A stretch of 64,000 nucleotides of DNA from DASRDS01 sp035570055 (GTDB taxonomy: Bacteria; Gemmatimonadota; Gemmatimonadetes; Gemmatimonadales; Gemmatimonadaceae), in assembly GCA_035570055.1 (NCBI GenBank), contig DATMLM010000096.1, positions 17,393-81,392 of the forward strand, given 5' to 3'. Shown piece after piece: positions 17,247 to 26,097 of the stretch. Positions within the stretch are counted from its first letter, which is position 1, and each line of letters begins with the position of its first letter. A program made the translations under genes and the position numbers. Under the pieces are notes generated by a model. The model was not told the origin of the DNA and did not search any database. It saw nothing but the letters and a program-made list of their open reading frames with translations.

Positions 17247-18000
17247 CGTCGCGGGTCCAGAGCACGAGGGCGCCGCAGGTCGCGGCATCGCGCAGCTCGG
17301 CGGGCACAGTCGCGGACCGCGCGTAGAGCTCGACCCCGACGAGTTGCTCGGCGAAGATCTTGTCGAGGTCGGGCGGGTGGGCGCCCGCGAACGGATAGAT
17401 CCTCAGGCCGTCGCGGACGACCGCGGCATAGCAGGGCGAGGACGCGCTCGCCGCTGACCGCGTAGCGAGTTGGGACCCTCCGCTCGGTCCCGGCACTATG
17501 AGCGCTCCCGCATCCGTCTGGAGGATATTGGCAAGGGGACGTCCGGAGGACGCGTCAAGTTGCGCGCGGGTGAAGAACTTGCCTTGCCCCTTCGTGCGCC
17601 GAGCGTCGAACCCCGCGAACGTCAGGTCCGTCTTTTGTCCCGTCGCCTTCGCCGTGTCCGACGCCAGAATGGGGATCAGCTCGAACTGGAGCGGTTGCGC
17701 GATGTTCGCTCCGGTGCGGAAGTTGTCCTCAAACGACTGGTAGCCGTGCGCGACTACCTCGATGATGTGCCCACCATCATCCAGATCGGGGACGCGCACG
17801 ATGCCGGCGGAGTCGGTATTTCCGACCTCCAGGTCGTGATCCAGCGTGACGACCGCGCCCCGAATAGACGCGGTGTCACCCGCGCGGTGCAGACGGATCA
17901 CCACGTCATGGGTGCCCTGCGCTTCGGCCACGCGGACCGCCATCAAAACGGCGCCAACAGACGCCAGGCAAAAAGCTCGCACGATTCGCATGAAGATCAC
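17236..18000 (-). CDS. Exported carboxypeptidase-regulatory-like / TonB-plug-like protein
   Basis: 254 residues from GTG 18000 (ATG 17991 is equally possible), with signal peptide ending VAEAQ. Residues ~35-105 form a CarboxypepD_reg-like beta-sandwich (SIRGAVVTLDHDLEVGNTDS, IIEVVAHGYQSFE). The C-terminal ~130 residues resemble a TonB receptor plug (GFDARRTKGQGKFFTRAQLD, PLANILQTDAGALIV, IFAEQLVGVELYARS) without the outer-membrane barrel. The combination is typical of Gemmatimonadota. It may interact with TonB-type envelope machinery; function unknown. Confidence 0.75.
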   Translation of the reverse strand: MIFMRIVRAFCLASVGAVLMAVRVAEAQGTHDVVIRLHRAGDTASIRGAVVTLDHDLEVGNTDSAGIVRVPDLDDGGHIIEVVAHGYQSFEDNFRTGANIAQPLQFELIPILASDTAKATGQKTDLTFAGFDARRTKGQGKFFTRAQLDASSGRPLANILQTDAGALIVPGPSGGSQLATRSAASASSPCYAAVVRDGLRIYPFAGAHPPDLDKIFAEQLVGVELYARSATVPAELRDAATCGALVLWTRDGAR

Positions 18001-18052
18001 GTTCGGGTTGCGTGTAGAGACGAGACCTCAACATAACGCGGCGCCGCCGCCG

Positions 18053-19264
18053 CTACTGCGTCTTGACGATCACGCTGCCCGACCCAATGATCGTGTTCGT
18101 GCCAGCGGTGAAGAGCACCGAAAGCGTTGGGTTATTCGTGATGGCCGCCGACGCCGTGACGAACACGGAGAATGTGGCCGAGGCGCCGGGGGCGAACGAT
18201 ACCTGCACCGTTGCCTCGGGCGCCGCGAGACACTGGCCATCGGCGTTCGTTTGGCAGATGGTCGCCGTCAGTGGGAGCGTCGCCCCGCCCGTACTGGTCG
18301 ACACCGTCACAGTCCCCGTCGACGTGGCCGACTGGTTCGACCCCACGACGGCGAACGCGCCCGGCCCGCCGCTCGAGAACGGAACGACCAGCGTGTCGGT
18401 CCCACTCGCCGTAACCGTCTGGACCGTGAACCCAAGATTGTTGGAAGACACGGTGAGCGTGTCCGCGGCGCTCTTGCCCGCAAATGTTCCCGTCATGACG
18501 ACCGAGCCAGCCGAGACGCCGGTGACCAGGCCGGTCGAGCCGTCGATCGTGGCGACGCTGGAGTTCGAGGAGGTCCACGTCCCCTGGATCGCCACGGGCA
18601 GAACCGTATCGGGGTAGACCGCCGACAATGTGAGCTGCAGCGTATCACCGATGCCCACGACCGATCTGGAGCCGGACACGCTCACGCTGGTCAACGGCAG
18701 ATAGTAGAACTCGAACACGTACGAGTCGCCCGGATTGAAGCTGATCACAGGGGCGCCTGTTACCGTATAATAGGTATCCTGTACCGTCACGGTTCCTGTT
18801 ACGCCGCCGGGACTCGCCGCGCTGAAGTCACCGAGCGATGTCCCCGTCGTCGCATCCACGATCGAGACGTAGTACAACCCACCGGCGGCGCTCGGCGCCG
18901 AGGAGGTGGAAAACGTCTCACTCAGGAAGTACTGGGCAGCGATGTCCGCGGAGACTGTCAACGTCTCGTAGAGAACGGGTACAGCATCCGACTGGACCTG
19001 CTTGCGCACGACGCTCCGTGATACCACTGACGCACTTGCCGGGGCGGTCGTCGATGCGGTCGCGGTGATTGTCACCCCCGACGGCGCGCCAGACGCGATC
19101 TGCAGCGCGGCACTGTAGCCACCAGCCGACGGTAAGTCGACGGTGCCCCCGGCGGTAGGAATCGAGATCGTCCCCCGCGGTGTCGATACTTTGGGGGCGG
19201 TGGAACCGCTACACGCGCAAAGCGTAGCGACGATGGTCAGCTGAATACAACGATGTAGCGTCAT
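18053..19264 (-). CDS. Exported lipoprotein with bacterial Ig-like (BIG2) domain
   Basis: 403 residues from ATG 19264, preceded by GGAG. The N-terminus MTLHRCIQLTIVATLCACSG carries a lipobox-like LCAC. A BIG2 domain is visible in the middle (VSVSGSRSVVGIGDTLQLTL, WTSSNSSVATIDGSTGLVTG), followed by a Ser/Thr-rich beta region. Such proteins are surface adhesins or scaffolds. A second, unrelated Ig-like lipoprotein lies at 58299-59276. No enzyme motif was seen. Confidence 0.8.
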   Translation of the reverse strand: MTLHRCIQLTIVATLCACSGSTAPKVSTPRGTISIPTAGGTVDLPSAGGYSAALQIASGAPSGVTITATASTTAPASASVVSRSVVRKQVQSDAVPVLYETLTVSADIAAQYFLSETFSTSSAPSAAGGLYYVSIVDATTGTSLGDFSAASPGGVTGTVTVQDTYYTVTGAPVISFNPGDSYVFEFYYLPLTSVSVSGSRSVVGIGDTLQLTLSAVYPDTVLPVAIQGTWTSSNSSVATIDGSTGLVTGVSAGSVVMTGTFAGKSAADTLTVSSNNLGFTVQTVTASGTDTLVVPFSSGGPGAFAVVGSNQSATSTGTVTVSTSTGGATLPLTATICQTNADGQCLAAPEATVQVSFAPGASATFSVFVTASAAITNNPTLSVLFTAGTNTIIGSGSVIVKTQ

Positions 19265-19318
19265 GATCTCCACGAGGTGAGTCCCAGAGGGAAAGGCGGA
19301 TTTTCTGAGACTCGCGGC

Positions 19319-19470
19319 TCATTCGGAGTGGAGTATCATGATTGGATCGAGGCGCATGGCGCGCAGTGCCGGGATTGGCGAACGCCGGCGACCACGCTTT
19401 CACTGAGGGGAATCAGGCGCAGGTCGATGCGGCGCGTGCCGGATAGTCCGCCGGATAGTGCTTACGCAAC
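19319..19470 (-). pseudogene. Collapsed remnant of an ADOP permease gene
   Basis: Reading the minus strand, three short segments match the ADOP permease encoded at 21823-24345: LRKHYPADYPA and LIPLSESVVAG (as in KKQYPADYPTQ and RLIPLSESVVAS), then directly the C-terminal end PALRAMRLDPIMILHSE followed by a stop. About two thirds of the gene is missing between the second and third segments and the frame changes. It is a deleted pseudogene and fills most of the gap between the Ig-like protein and the Ser/Thr kinase. Confidence 0.8.
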
Positions 19471-19580
19471 GACTCGTGCACCTGCGACTAGACCTCGGCC
19501 CTAGACGCCGCCATACCATGGTGGCACCTTTCGCTGATCGGCGCGCGGCCGGAGGATCTGGCCGCCTGCCACTCTAACCC

Positions 19581-21791
19581 ATGTCACTCCCTCGCACGAT
19601 CGCATCGCGATATCGCGTGGAGCGCGAGCTCGGCGGCGGTGGAATGTCGACGGTCTACCTAGCCGATGACCCGAAGCACGGCAGAAAGGTGGCCGTGAAA
19701 GTCATGCGCAAGGATCTCGCGCCATCGTTCGGCGCCAACCGCTTCGCTCGCGAGATCGCCGTCACCGCGGGGCTCACGCATCCCCACATCCTCCCCCTCC
19801 TCGATTCGGGCGAAATGGACGGCGCCGCCTACTATGTCATGCCGTTCATCGAGGGTGAATCGCTGCGCGATCGTCTGGTCAGGGACAAACGCCTCCCGAT
19901 CCTGGACGCGCTCCAGATCGCGCGCGAAGTGGCAGATGCCCTCGCCTACGCGCACCGTCGAGACGTTGTGCATCGCGACATCAAGCCGGAGAACATTCTG
20001 CTCTCCGCGGGACACGCCGTCGTCGCCGATTTCGGGATCGCGCGCGCCATCTCGGCGGCCATCGACGGCACGGTTACCCAACCAGGGATCGCGATCGGCA
20101 CCCCGACATACATGAGCCCAGAGCAATCCCTCGGCGAGGCGGTCGACGGCCGCACCGACATCTACTCGCTCGGCTGCGTGCTGTTCGAGATGCTCACCGG
20201 CGACGTTCCCTTCCACGCGCCGACGGCCGTGGCTATGCTGGCGCGCAAAATGTCGGACGAGGCACCGGCCGTCCGCCCCCTGCGTGACGTGCCGGACCCG
20301 GTCGACGCGCTCGTGCGGCGCGCGCTCGCTCGCGAGGTGGGGGAAAGGCTTCAGACCGCAACCGAATTCATGGAGACGCTCGACGCCGCCCGCGAGGGAG
20401 CGCCCGCGTTCGACCGCGTACTCGGCATGGCCCACTCGATTGCCGTGCTCCCCTTTGTGAACCTCAGTGCCGACAAGGATAACGAGTACTTCAGTGACGG
20501 CTTGGCCGAGGACATCATCAATGCACTGACCAAGGTCAGCGACCTGCGAGTGATCGCTCGGACGTCCGCATTTGCGTTTCGCGACACAGACCGAGATCTG
20601 CGCACGATCGGCGAGCGACTCAGCGTCGGAACGATTCTCGATGGCAGCGTCCGCCGAGCGGGCAATCGCATTCGGGTGACCGCGCAGCTGATTCGGGTGG
20701 CCGACGCATCGCATCTCTGGTCCGAACGATACGATCGCGAGATGACGGATATTTTCGCCGTGCAGGATGATATCTCGCAGGGCATTGCGAATGCTCTGAA
20801 GGTGAGGTTCGTCCCCCCTCGGCGTGACACAGACAATGTCGAGGCGTTCCAGGACCTCCTGAAGGGCCTGTATTGGTATCAACGCTACACGCCCGAGAGT
20901 CTCGCCAAAGCGAAGGAGGCATTCGAGCGGGCACTCGCGCATGATCCGCATTACGCTCCCGCGTACGCGGGACTGGCCGTGTTTTATTCCGGCCTGGGCG
21001 CTCTCGGCATCGAGCGCATGGTCGAGATGGCGCCACTGGCGAAGGCCGCCGCGGAACAGGCGCTGGCCATCGATCCGACATTGAGCGAGGCGCACAGTGT
21101 ATTGGGGTGGATCGCCGGCGCGGTCGCATATGACTGGAAACGCGCCGAGCATCATTTTCACGCGGCGATGGCCACCCATCCTGTCCCACCGCTCGTGCGC
21201 GTCCGCCACGCGCTGTATTTCCTGACACCGGTGCGACGGTTCGCAGAGGCAGTGGAACAGTACCAGCGAGCACTCGAGACCGATCCGCTCTCCATGATGG
21301 TCCACTTCGGTCTGGCGTTCGCGTTGTACTGCCAGCGCGAGTACGATCGTGCGATCGAACATGCCGCCAGGGCCGTGGATCTGTATCCCGACTACTGGCT
21401 CGTGCACTTCGCGATGGGGCTCGCCCTATCGCAGAAGGGGGCACTGCAAGAGGCGATTGCCAGCCTGGAGGCGACCGTGCGCCTCTCGCCTTCGTTCACA
21501 CTGGCGGCCGGTTTCCTGGCCGCCGCCTATGCCCGGGCTAATGAGCAGCACCACGCGGACCGGGTCATCGCGTCCGTCGAGGAACGAAGCGCGCGGCAGT
21601 ATGTCTCACCGGCGTGCTTCGGCGTCTACTACGCTGCCGTTGGTCAACCGGATGCGATGTTCCCGTTCCTCGAGGCGGCTGTGGCCGAACGTGATCCGTA
21701 CCTGACGCGCATGGACGCGGAACCATATTTTGAGCCTTTCCGCTCCGATCGGCGATATCGTGGTCTGCTGAAGGACATGCAACTCGAGTGA
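19581..21791 (+). CDS. Serine/threonine protein kinase with TolB-like domain and TPR repeats
   Basis: 736 residues. The kinase domain covers ~10-270, with Gly-rich loop LGGGGMSTVY, catalytic Lys K40, H131-R132-D133 (VVHRDIKPENIL), D150-F-G (VADFGIAR) and APE-loop analogue YMSPEQ; all key residues are intact. Residues ~285-400 are a TolB N-terminal/FlgO-like domain (SIAVLPFVNLSADKDNEYFS, LDGSVRRAGNRIRVTAQLI). TPR repeats fill ~415-736. No transmembrane helix is visible between kinase and TolB domains, unlike many relatives, so it may be cytoplasmic. Monocistronic. Confidence 0.93.
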   Translation: MSLPRTIASRYRVERELGGGGMSTVYLADDPKHGRKVAVKVMRKDLAPSFGANRFAREIAVTAGLTHPHILPLLDSGEMDGAAYYVMPFIEGESLRDRLVRDKRLPILDALQIAREVADALAYAHRRDVVHRDIKPENILLSAGHAVVADFGIARAISAAIDGTVTQPGIAIGTPTYMSPEQSLGEAVDGRTDIYSLGCVLFEMLTGDVPFHAPTAVAMLARKMSDEAPAVRPLRDVPDPVDALVRRALAREVGERLQTATEFMETLDAAREGAPAFDRVLGMAHSIAVLPFVNLSADKDNEYFSDGLAEDIINALTKVSDLRVIARTSAFAFRDTDRDLRTIGERLSVGTILDGSVRRAGNRIRVTAQLIRVADASHLWSERYDREMTDIFAVQDDISQGIANALKVRFVPPRRDTDNVEAFQDLLKGLYWYQRYTPESLAKAKEAFERALAHDPHYAPAYAGLAVFYSGLGALGIERMVEMAPLAKAAAEQALAIDPTLSEAHSVLGWIAGAVAYDWKRAEHHFHAAMATHPVPPLVRVRHALYFLTPVRRFAEAVEQYQRALETDPLSMMVHFGLAFALYCQREYDRAIEHAARAVDLYPDYWLVHFAMGLALSQKGALQEAIASLEATVRLSPSFTLAAGFLAAAYARANEQHHADRVIASVEERSARQYVSPACFGVYYAAVGQPDAMFPFLEAAVAERDPYLTRMDAEPYFEPFRSDRRYRGLLKDMQLE

Positions 21792-21822
21792 CCGCAGGTG
21801 GACGACGACGTGAGCGGGCCGT

Positions 21823-24345
21823 TCATTCCGATTGGAGTACGGTGATGGGATCGAGGTGTGTGGCCCGCAACGCCGGGACATAGCTGGCGGCCAGCGCGAC
21901 GATGGTCAGTAGGAGGGTGACGCCAGCGAAGGTAGGGAGATCGGTGGGCGACACGCCGTAGAGGAGTCCAGCCATGAGGTGCGAGACGATGAGCGCACCG
22001 ACCAACCCTATCGCGGCGCCAGCGGCGGCCAGGCCGAGTCCCCGGCGCAGGACCATCGTGAGGATATCGCGTCGTTGAACCCCTAGCGCGAGGCGAATGG
22101 CGAACTCACGTCGTTGTTCGTTGACCACAAAAGAGATGGTTCCGTAGATGCCAAGTCCGGCGAGCAGTAAGGCCGTGGCCGCAAAGAACGCCACCATTTC
22201 CATCGAGAATCGCCTGACGGAGAGCGAGGCGGAGACGACGTCATCCATGGACTCTGCACCGTAAGTGGGCAGTTCCGGATCGACAGACTGAATCTGCTGG
22301 CGAACTTGTGCAGGGATGGCGCGGGGATCGAGTTGTCCGCGAAGAAAGACGGCCAGGCCTTGGAGGCCCTGCTGGTTCACGCTGGCTACGAAGGCCCGCT
22401 GGTACAGGCTGAGGTAGATCCGCGGAGCGGCCGCTTCGCCCAAGGATTCCGTGCGAGCATCCCCAGTCACACCGACGATCGTGGTCCAGGCGGAGCTGGC
22501 AGACTCCTTCGGACTCTCACCGAGGTGGACACGTCTGCCCACCGGATCCTGGCCCGGCCAGTAGGTGCGAGCCGCGGCTTGATTGATCACCGCAATCTGG
22601 GGCGTCGCCTCGAGGTCCTGATCGGTGAAAACGCGTCCGCGCAAGAGCGGCATGCCCAACAGATGGAAGTACTCGGGCGAAACGAGGGCACCACCGATCA
22701 CGGGAGACTCATTGGCCTTCGTCCCGAGGCCGTCGCGAATCAATACCAGCGACACCAGATCGCCCCGGTTGTGGTCCAGCGGAAGAGCGCCCGCGCTGCC
22801 GATGGCCACTTCTGCTACGCCCGGCAGATTGCGGCTGCGGCGAAGAATCTCGCGCAGCAAGACCGCTTCCTGCGTGGCGGTGTGATAAGGATCCGCCGTG
22901 GAATCGTTGGGTCGAGGCACCCAGCTCTGAACGACCATCACGCGGCTCGGATTGAACCCGGGCTGCACGTTGAACAAGTCCCAAAAACTGCGCAAGAGAA
23001 GGCACGCGGCGACCATGAGCACCAAGGAGAGCGCCAGTTCACTGATGACCAAAATCGCGCGGGCGCGCGAGCGTTCCTTGGAACCCTTGGAGCCGCGTGA
23101 TTCCTGCCGAAGTGCACCGATCAAATCGGCACGGCTCATGAGCCAGGCGGGAGCAAGCCCGCAGATCGTTCCGGCGGCGACGGAGACGGCCACCGCAAAT
23201 CCCAGCACGCCCCACCCCACTCCGATGTCGTTCAAGTGCGGGAGACTCTCCGGGACCAGTCGCAGCAGGAAACGCTGGGCGCCGAAGAGGATGGCAAAAC
23301 CAGCGATTCCGCCAATCAGGAACAGCAGGAGAATCTCCGTCAGCAGCGCTCGGATGAGGCGCGTTCGCTGCGCTCCCAACGCCAGGCGAACCGTGACCTC
23401 ACGACCACGCGCGCTGGCCCTGGCGAGCAGCAGATTGGCGACGTTGACGCAACTGATCAGGAGCACCAATCCGACCGCGCCGAACAGCAGAATGAGCGAT
23501 TGGTGCACGCTGGCGACCACGCTTTCGCTGAGCGGAATCAACCGCACGGTCCATGCGACCTGGGTTGGGTAGTCGGCCGGATATTGTTTTTTGAGCGATG
23601 CCACCAGCGCATCGAGGCGCCCCTGCGCGGCCGCAATCGAGAGACCGGAGCTCAAGCGCGCGGTGACCGCTGGACGCAGACGGATATCGCGCTGCGGAAT
23701 CGGAAACGGCTCGCCCGAAAAGCCTGCTCCTATCCACATCTCCACATTCTGCTCGTCGCCGGTTGAGCCCTGATCGCGAAACCCGCGCGGCATGACGCCT
23801 ATGACCTGAGCCGGGTCGTTGTCCAGGCGAAGCGTTTTCCCGACGATGTTTGGATCGGCTCCGAATTCCCTCCGCCACAGCCCGTCGCTGATCACGACCT
23901 GGTTGTTGAAGCCGGGCGTGACATCGCGCGGATCGAATGCGTGGCCCAGCTGGGCGGCCACACCGAGGACCGCGAAGTAATTTGGTGAAACAGCCTTGAA
24001 GGTGAGACGCTCGGGCTGCGCACCGCCGGTGAGATTCACATTGGCGCCGTGGCCGGCAAGCGAGACGGACTGGAAGATCCCGGAGCTCTCGAGGTCTCTC
24101 CACTCAGGGATGGAGACGCCGACGTCCTTCGCGCCCGTGCCCCGAAGGTCGTCCTCGATGTGAATCAGCTGCGTGGGATTTGGGTACGGCAACGGGTGCA
24201 GCAGCGTGGCGTCGATGACGCTATAGATCGCCGTGGTGGCTCCGATGCCGAGCGCCAGGGTGGCGATGACAATGAACGAAAAACCCGGAGATCGGAGCAG
24301 GACGCGAACCGCGTACCGCAGGTCGAAGAGCAGATGCTCGATCAT
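21823..24345 (-). CDS. ADOP-type ABC transporter permease (MacB/FtsX-like, duplicated)
   Basis: 840 residues from ATG 24345, which overlaps the stop of the NTF2-like gene (ATGA). The first ~25 residues are the ADOP-specific head (LLFDLRYAVRVLLRSPGFSF), followed by TM1 (IVIATLALGIGATTAIYSVI), a MacB periplasmic core domain, three FtsX membrane helices, a second periplasmic domain and three C-terminal helices, ending ALRATHLDPITVLQSE. Such permeases work with an ABC ATPase in peptide, lipid or drug export, but no ATPase is encoded nearby. Operon: RidA-like, NTF2-like, this gene. Confidence 0.92.
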   Translation of the reverse strand: MIEHLLFDLRYAVRVLLRSPGFSFIVIATLALGIGATTAIYSVIDATLLHPLPYPNPTQLIHIEDDLRGTGAKDVGVSIPEWRDLESSGIFQSVSLAGHGANVNLTGGAQPERLTFKAVSPNYFAVLGVAAQLGHAFDPRDVTPGFNNQVVISDGLWRREFGADPNIVGKTLRLDNDPAQVIGVMPRGFRDQGSTGDEQNVEMWIGAGFSGEPFPIPQRDIRLRPAVTARLSSGLSIAAAQGRLDALVASLKKQYPADYPTQVAWTVRLIPLSESVVASVHQSLILLFGAVGLVLLISCVNVANLLLARASARGREVTVRLALGAQRTRLIRALLTEILLLFLIGGIAGFAILFGAQRFLLRLVPESLPHLNDIGVGWGVLGFAVAVSVAAGTICGLAPAWLMSRADLIGALRQESRGSKGSKERSRARAILVISELALSLVLMVAACLLLRSFWDLFNVQPGFNPSRVMVVQSWVPRPNDSTADPYHTATQEAVLLREILRRSRNLPGVAEVAIGSAGALPLDHNRGDLVSLVLIRDGLGTKANESPVIGGALVSPEYFHLLGMPLLRGRVFTDQDLEATPQIAVINQAAARTYWPGQDPVGRRVHLGESPKESASSAWTTIVGVTGDARTESLGEAAAPRIYLSLYQRAFVASVNQQGLQGLAVFLRGQLDPRAIPAQVRQQIQSVDPELPTYGAESMDDVVSASLSVRRFSMEMVAFFAATALLLAGLGIYGTISFVVNEQRREFAIRLALGVQRRDILTMVLRRGLGLAAAGAAIGLVGALIVSHLMAGLLYGVSPTDLPTFAGVTLLLTIVALAASYVPALRATHLDPITVLQSE

Positions 24346-24869
24346 TGCAAGTACCGCGGCGGAATCGCGGTCCCACGGTGCTCGTTGTCCCAATACATCG
24401 TGACGATGTACCAGCGCTTGCCATCGTTGAACAACTGAGCGCTGTAGATGCCCCGCGACTTTGGCTTCGCGTCATCGGCCGCGTCCATTACGCCGTACGT
24501 GCTGAATAGCTGCGTGATCGCGCCGAACGTCTCGACGGAGTGGCTGCTGATCTCTTGCTCGTAGAACGCGTTCTTCGCGAAATACGGACCGAGCTTTTGG
24601 GCGAACTCCTGGGGAGTCATCACCGTGGTATGCGGAGTGCTATCCGGGGCAGCGCGGCTGGTCTGGATCAGCCTCCCGCCCGGCATCCAGAGCGAGTAGA
24701 ATCGGTTCCAGTCGCGGTCGCCCGCGGGCCCCGAGATCACGTCGTAGTAGGCGTGCATGATCGCGTTTATCGAGCCGACATCGGCGGCCGCGGCCGGCGG
24801 TGGGCTCTGCGCTTGGCAAGGAGCCAGCGCAATGAGCGAAGCGGCGGTAGTCCATCGCAGGAGTGACAT
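24342..24869 (-). CDS. Exported NTF2-like (SnoaL/DUF4440-type) protein
   Basis: 175 residues with signal peptide (SLLRWTTAASLIALAPCQAQ). The cone-like NTF2 pattern is recognisable (INAIMHAYYDVISGPAGDRDW, GGRLIQTSRAAPDST, SAQLFNDGKRWYIVTMYWD). Similar domains bind small hydrophobic ligands or serve as isomerases. A paralog is at 63130-63690, with GPAG.RDWNRFYSL, PDSTPH and QLFNDGKRWYIVT conserved. Middle gene of the operon with RidA-like and ADOP genes; nine bases separate it from RidA. Confidence 0.8.
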   Translation of the reverse strand: MSLLRWTTAASLIALAPCQAQSPPPAAAADVGSINAIMHAYYDVISGPAGDRDWNRFYSLWMPGGRLIQTSRAAPDSTPHTTVMTPQEFAQKLGPYFAKNAFYEQEISSHSVETFGAITQLFSTYGVMDAADDAKPKSRGIYSAQLFNDGKRWYIVTMYWDNEHRGTAIPPRYLQ

Positions 24870-24878
24870 GGTTGGCCT

Positions 24879-25328
24879 CTACTTTGAACGCACGGCGATG
24901 AGGTCGATTTCTAGCAAAGCACCGCGCCTGGCAGCGGGCAGAACCACCTGCAGTGTGGTGTGTGCGGGCTTGTTCGGTTGGTCGCCGAAGAATTGGGCGT
25001 ATGCGGCTCGATATCCCTCATATCCGGCTACGCTTCCGATGTAGGCATGAATCATCACTACATCGTCCAGCGTCAGTTTCTGCGCTTCGAGGAACTCTTG
25101 AAGACTTTTGAAAACACCCATGCTTTGTGACTTGAGATCGGTGTGTGTCTCCAAGTCCGGGTCGAGCCACCCACTCACGAACAGCAGGTTCCCGGCCCAT
25201 ACTGCCCCCGACACATCTGGCAGGATACCCTGCGCCGCCGGGAGGGGAATTTGTTTTCTATCTTGCGCTGATGCGGTCAGGGGACCTATCAGTGCGATGG
25301 CCACGAGGGCGAGATGCACAACTCTCAT
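24879..25328 (-). CDS. Exported RidA-family protein lacking the catalytic arginine
   Basis: 149 residues from ATG 25328, with signal peptide (MRVVHLALVAIALIGPLTASAQ). It is a paralog of the protein at 734-1198 (QIPLP, GWLDPD, KPA.TTLQVVLPA.RGAL.EID). The arginine that contacts substrate carboxylate in RidA (present as PARTT in the paralog) is His here (PAHTT), so classical imine deaminase activity is doubtful. First gene of the operon RidA/NTF2/ADOP and divergent from the OmpR system at 25423. Confidence 0.85.
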   Translation of the reverse strand: MRVVHLALVAIALIGPLTASAQDRKQIPLPAAQGILPDVSGAVWAGNLLFVSGWLDPDLETHTDLKSQSMGVFKSLQEFLEAQKLTLDDVVMIHAYIGSVAGYEGYRAAYAQFFGDQPNKPAHTTLQVVLPAARRGALLEIDLIAVRSK

Positions 25329-25422
25329 ACGGCCAATGTAGAATTCGACCGGCATGCAGAAAGAGGCGAACCGATCACATTAGAGGATTGTCATCTCTCT
25401 CTCATAATCGCAGGGTTAGAGC

Positions 25423-26097
25423 ATGCAGGTTCTGGTGGTAGAAGATGATCGCAACTTGCGGCGGTTCTTGATCAAAGCCCTTCGCGAGGAGGGCTATGGC
25501 GCGGTCGAAGCCGAGTCAGGTGATCGCGCGTTGGAGCGTGCGATCGGCGCCAGCTTTAGCTGCATCATTCTCGACGTCATGCTTCCTGGCCTCGACGGCT
25601 TCCAGATCGTCACCGAGCTCCGGTCCCGGCGCGTGTTCACGCCGGTGCTCATGTTGACCGCGCGGGACGAGTTGGAGTCGCGCGTGCGAGGTCTGGAGGG
25701 CGGCGCCGACGATTACCTGACCAAGCCGTTCGACTTGGCGGAGCTGCTCGCGCGGGTGCACGCGTTGATTCGTCGCGCGGAGTTCCGCTACCAGGATGCG
25801 ACCCTGAGCGTCGGGAGCCTGACGCTGGATCCAGTGACCCGGCAGGTCACGCAGGGCGGGCGCCGGGTGGATCTCAGCGCGCGCGAGTTCGCGTTATTGG
25901 AGTTCCTCATGCGGAACGTGGGCCGGACGGTCTCTCGGTCTCGCATCGCTGAGGCAGTGTGGAACTACCAGTTCGACCCTGAAACCAACGTCGTCGACGT
26001 GTACGTGAATTATCTGCGCAAGAAACTCTCCTTCGAAAAACGGACCTCCCTGATCCAAACGGTGCGGGGCACCGGCTACCGGCTCGATCCGCCGTGA
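25423..26097 (+). CDS. OmpR/PhoB-family response regulator
   Basis: 224 residues. The receiver has acidic pocket EDD at 7-9, phospho-acceptor D51 (CIILDVMLPGLDG) and a conserved Lys in DYLTKPF. The C-terminal winged helix starts at ~130 (VDLSAREFALLEFLMRNVGR, VVDVYVNYLRKKL, QTVRGTGYRLDPP). It is followed with a four-base overlap (GTGA) by its histidine kinase. A decayed copy of its start and upstream region lies at 56576-56850. Confidence 0.95.
   Translation: MQVLVVEDDRNLRRFLIKALREEGYGAVEAESGDRALERAIGASFSCIILDVMLPGLDGFQIVTELRSRRVFTPVLMLTARDELESRVRGLEGGADDYLTKPFDLAELLARVHALIRRAEFRYQDATLSVGSLTLDPVTRQVTQGGRRVDLSAREFALLEFLMRNVGRTVSRSRIAEAVWNYQFDPETNVVDVYVNYLRKKLSFEKRTSLIQTVRGTGYRLDPP

Noticed and set aside
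19659..21407. Long minus-strand open frame (582 codons) antisense to the Ser/Thr kinase
   Set aside because: It is a high-GC shadow; the plus-strand product has complete kinase, TolB and TPR domains.
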